Shown in pieces: positions 6,416-8,583 of a stretch of 8,583 bases of DNA. Under the pieces are notes generated by a model that was given only the letters and a program-made list of their open reading frames with translations, was not told the DNA's origin and made no database searches. Position 1 is the stretch's first letter. Each line of letters starts with the position of its first letter. Origin of the DNA: Gammaproteobacteria bacterium (GTDB lineage Bacteria > Pseudomonadota > Gammaproteobacteria > Eutrophobiales > Eutrophobiaceae); NCBI GenBank assembly GCA_018676275.1, contig JABHFC010000096.1, forward strand, positions 1 through 8,583, read 5' to 3'. The position numbers and the translations under genes are program-made.

Positions 6416-8583
6416 TCATCTGATAAAACCATTATCTCTCGCACGTTGCACGGCTTGAGCACGCCGACGTGTTCCTAACTTGTCATAGATTAGTTGCAAA
6501 TACCATTTGACCGAACCTTCGGTCGTACATAACGATTCTGCTATTTCCTTATTTAACAATCCTCCCGCAACTAGTTGCAATATCTCACGTTCGCGTTCAC
6601 TTAGTAATTCTACGGGCAAGTCTTCTACCACAAATGAATCCACGCTCACTGATGAGGCTGGAATATCCTGGCCACATTCATCTGCAATTATCTTAAGGAG
6701 TTGATTTGCGTAATTCAGAATTGGATCGTCAGCTAAGTGTTGTCCCTGAACAAACTGTGTTAACAGACTTATGTTATTTTTCATTTCGTCAGTAATGGTC
6801 CGCACAAACCCAGTAGACATTGCGGCGACAAGAGCCTCCCGCAATGCACGCATAGATTTTCGCGCGTCGCCACTCTGTTGCAGTATGTGTGCAAGCAGGA
6901 CATTAAACTGCATTGCAGTCCTTAACGCATTTCTGTTTTTTGCAAAACGTATCCATTTACGACTCACTGCTGCAGCGTCGTTAAGATGACCTTCGACGAT
7001 GGCTAGTCGACACCATGTCAGGGCCTTTATAGCGTCACTACTGATTACACGAGTGCCCGGATACAGGCTATCTGGATTAGTTTGTTTGAACATTTCACGA
7101 AAGAGATGCCTGGCCATTTTATAATCACGCGTCAATATCATTTGACGGGCATTTTCCGCTTCTGCATGTATTTCAAAACGCCTGAAATCTCGTTTAACAG
7201 CCAGAGTTTTTGCTTCTTTCAATAGTTTTTTTGCTTCCGTATCAGCACCTCTTGCAACCAGAAGACGTGCACGGTAGATGTACCCCGCAATTAGTTGATC
7301 AACAAATCCAATCTGATCAGCGATTGGGAGATATAGATTTAACAGATCGTCTGCTTTTTCCAGTTGATTACGTTCATAAAATATTTCTGCTAACAGAATT
7401 CCAGGCATAGCTGCTAATGGAGACAGTTCACCACTGATTTCAGATGCAATTGCTCGGGCAAGAGTAAGTGATGCTTCGGCCTGATCGAGGTTACCCCGTT
7501 CAAGTTCTGTTGGTCCCAGAATCGAGTAATGCCATATCAGGACAAAACGACTATTCGCTTCTTCATAAAGTTGTAGAGACTGTGCATCGAATGTATTAAC
7601 ACTGTTGAAATTAAACATCTCTCGCTGAGCGTAGATAAGACAGGTATACAGATTTCCCCGTAGATAGGGATCCGTAACAGGAAAGTCTTGCAACATTTCC
7701 TGGCACAAGCGTTCTGCATGAGGCATATCGTCCCTGAATAAGGCAAACATCATTTCTCTGTGCTTTAGTAATGAACGAAGAAAACCAAGTTCAATTTCTG
7801 AGCCACCGCCAGTTTCCTGTTCTTGGAGAATCGCGTGTACATCGTCAAGCATCCTGCGGGCAAGAGCAAATCGCCATTCGAGAATTACCGACCATGCTTG
7901 ATCAAGAAGAATCCGGGGGTAGCTATGTAAATGAGTTTCAGGAATCTGTTTAAACCATTCAGCCAGGGTGCTCAAGCGACCGCTGTAGAAGAGATCATCG
8001 CAAGCCTGGTTGAGAAACCTGGCCGCTCTTTCCATATCCTTTCCCGCCAAGGCATGCTGAATAGCTTCGTCGATGAAATTTTGACTCGCAAACCATTCGC
8101 TTGCGCGCACATGAAGCTCATTGGCAAGATTCGGTATCTCAGTATTGAGATATTTTCTTAGAAAATCAGAAAACAGATTATGATAACGATACCATTCTCT
8201 ATCGTCATCAAGTGAGAATAAAAATAAACTTCTCGATTCCAAGTTATCCAGCATATGACGACTATTATTTCTACCCGTTATCGCATTGCAAAGAGATGGA
8301 CATAGTCTATCCAGAATTGATGTTTGCAATAGAAATTCTCTGGTCTCATCATCCTGTCGTCGAAATACATCTTCAGTCAAAAATTCAGCCACATCCCTGT
8401 AGCTACCGGAAAAGGCTGCAATAAACTTCGCAATATCTTCACGGTTTAAAAGAGAGATTGAGGCAAGTTGTAATCCCGCAGCCCATCCTTCTGTGTGTTT
8501 TTCCAAAGTATGGATCTGATCGGTAGAAAGTTCTGTATGGCCTGCCAAAAAGAGAAAATTGCCCGTTTCCAGACCACGAAAAC
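6416..8583 (-). CDS. MalT-like large ATP-binding LuxR-family transcriptional regulator (LAL), N-terminus cut by window edge
   Basis: Minus strand, stop TGA 6418-6416; 721 codons are visible and the frame is still open at the right edge, reading ETGNFLFLAG into the body. The C-terminal 63 residues (6419-6607) are a GerE/LuxR helix-turn-helix: LSEREREILQLVAGG, NKEIAESL, then the recognition helix region TEGSVKWYLQLIYDKLG and RRRAQAVQRA. The middle (about 6700-8050) is rich in paired helices, as in the TPR-like sensor domain of MalT. Near the right edge EGWAAGLQLAS (about 8455-8487) and YRYHNLFSDFLRKYL mark the end of the ATPase (STAND/NB-ARC) module. Family size is about 850-900, so roughly 150-200 residues with the Walker motifs lie outside. 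Such proteins bind ATP and an inducer, oligomerise and activate catabolic promoters. Converging on the oxidation genes, it is a plausible but unproven regulator of them. Confidence 0.92.
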   Translation of the reverse strand, partial: FRGLETGNFLFLAGHTELSTDQIHTLEKHTEGWAAGLQLASISLLNREDIAKFIAAFSGSYRDVAEFLTEDVFRRQDDETREFLLQTSILDRLCPSLCNAITGRNNSRHMLDNLESRSLFLFSLDDDREWYRYHNLFSDFLRKYLNTEIPNLANELHVRASEWFASQNFIDEAIQHALAGKDMERAARFLNQACDDLFYSGRLSTLAEWFKQIPETHLHSYPRILLDQAWSVILEWRFALARRMLDDVHAILQEQETGGGSEIELGFLRSLLKHREMMFALFRDDMPHAERLCQEMLQDFPVTDPYLRGNLYTCLIYAQREMFNFNSVNTFDAQSLQLYEEANSRFVLIWHYSILGPTELERGNLDQAEASLTLARAIASEISGELSPLAAMPGILLAEIFYERNQLEKADDLLNLYLPIADQIGFVDQLIAGYIYRARLLVARGADTEAKKLLKEAKTLAVKRDFRRFEIHAEAENARQMILTRDYKMARHLFREMFKQTNPDSLYPGTRVISSDAIKALTWCRLAIVEGHLNDAAAVSRKWIRFAKNRNALRTAMQFNVLLAHILQQSGDARKSMRALREALVAAMSTGFVRTITDEMKNNISLLTQFVQGQHLADDPILNYANQLLKIIADECGQDIPASSVSVDSFVVEDLPVELLSEREREILQLVAGGLLNKEIAESLCTTEGSVKWYLQLIYDKLGTRRRAQAVQRARDNGFIR

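Noticed and set aside
8546..8548. TTG as the true start of the LuxR-type regulator
   Set aside because: The frame stays open upstream to the window edge with continuous family-like sequence (ETGNFLFLAG), so the gene is cut by the edge and does not start here.
1..8583. CRISPR arrays, tRNA genes, transposons or attachment sites
   Set aside because: Reading through the window showed no regularly spaced direct repeats, no tRNA-like cloverleaf, no transposase or integrase and no terminal inverted repeats.

Overview
The window looks like a piece of a Gram-negative, probably gammaproteobacterial, chromosome. The evidence is a TonB-dependent outer-membrane receptor, a periplasmic quinohaemoprotein with a signal peptide, moderate G+C by eye, and a MalT-type LuxR regulator. 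Taxonomy is inference only. No tRNA, rRNA, CRISPR array, IS element or phage gene was seen.

Layout, left to right: (1) Positions 1-1177, minus strand, hold the N-terminal 392 residues of a hydantoinase/oxoprolinase-family protein. It resembles the ATP-binding large subunits of acetone/acetophenone carboxylases and hydantoinases and runs off the left edge. A small, unrecognised 65-codon reading frame (1180-1377) lies immediately upstream, and its last codons contain the Shine-Dalgarno of the large gene. (2) Positions 1378-1557 are the divergent control region, with a candidate forward promoter, a 16-bp dyad over its -10 side, and a related dyad at 1331-1345. (3) On the plus strand there is a tight group: a TonB-dependent receptor (1558-3897), a PQQ alcohol dehydrogenase with its own N-terminal haem c domain (3907-5814, 9 bases later), and, after 82 bases with a hairpin, a RidA/YjgF-family protein lacking the signature arginine (5897-6295). 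(4) On the minus strand, convergent, a large MalT-like LuxR regulator (6416 to the right edge, N-terminus missing) fills the rest.

Working model (inference): the receptor imports a substrate too large or too scarce for porins. The periplasmic quinohaemoprotein, whose closest recognisable relatives are cytochrome-linked polyvinyl-alcohol-type dehydrogenases, oxidises a (probably secondary) alcohol to a ketone and feeds electrons to the respiratory chain. The divergent hydantoinase/carboxylase-type enzyme could act on the resulting carbonyl compound in the cytoplasm. The RidA-like protein would be an accessory hydrolase or binding protein, and the LuxR-type regulator a plausible ligand-sensing activator. 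Individual family assignments are strong. The substrate and the joint pathway are unproven.
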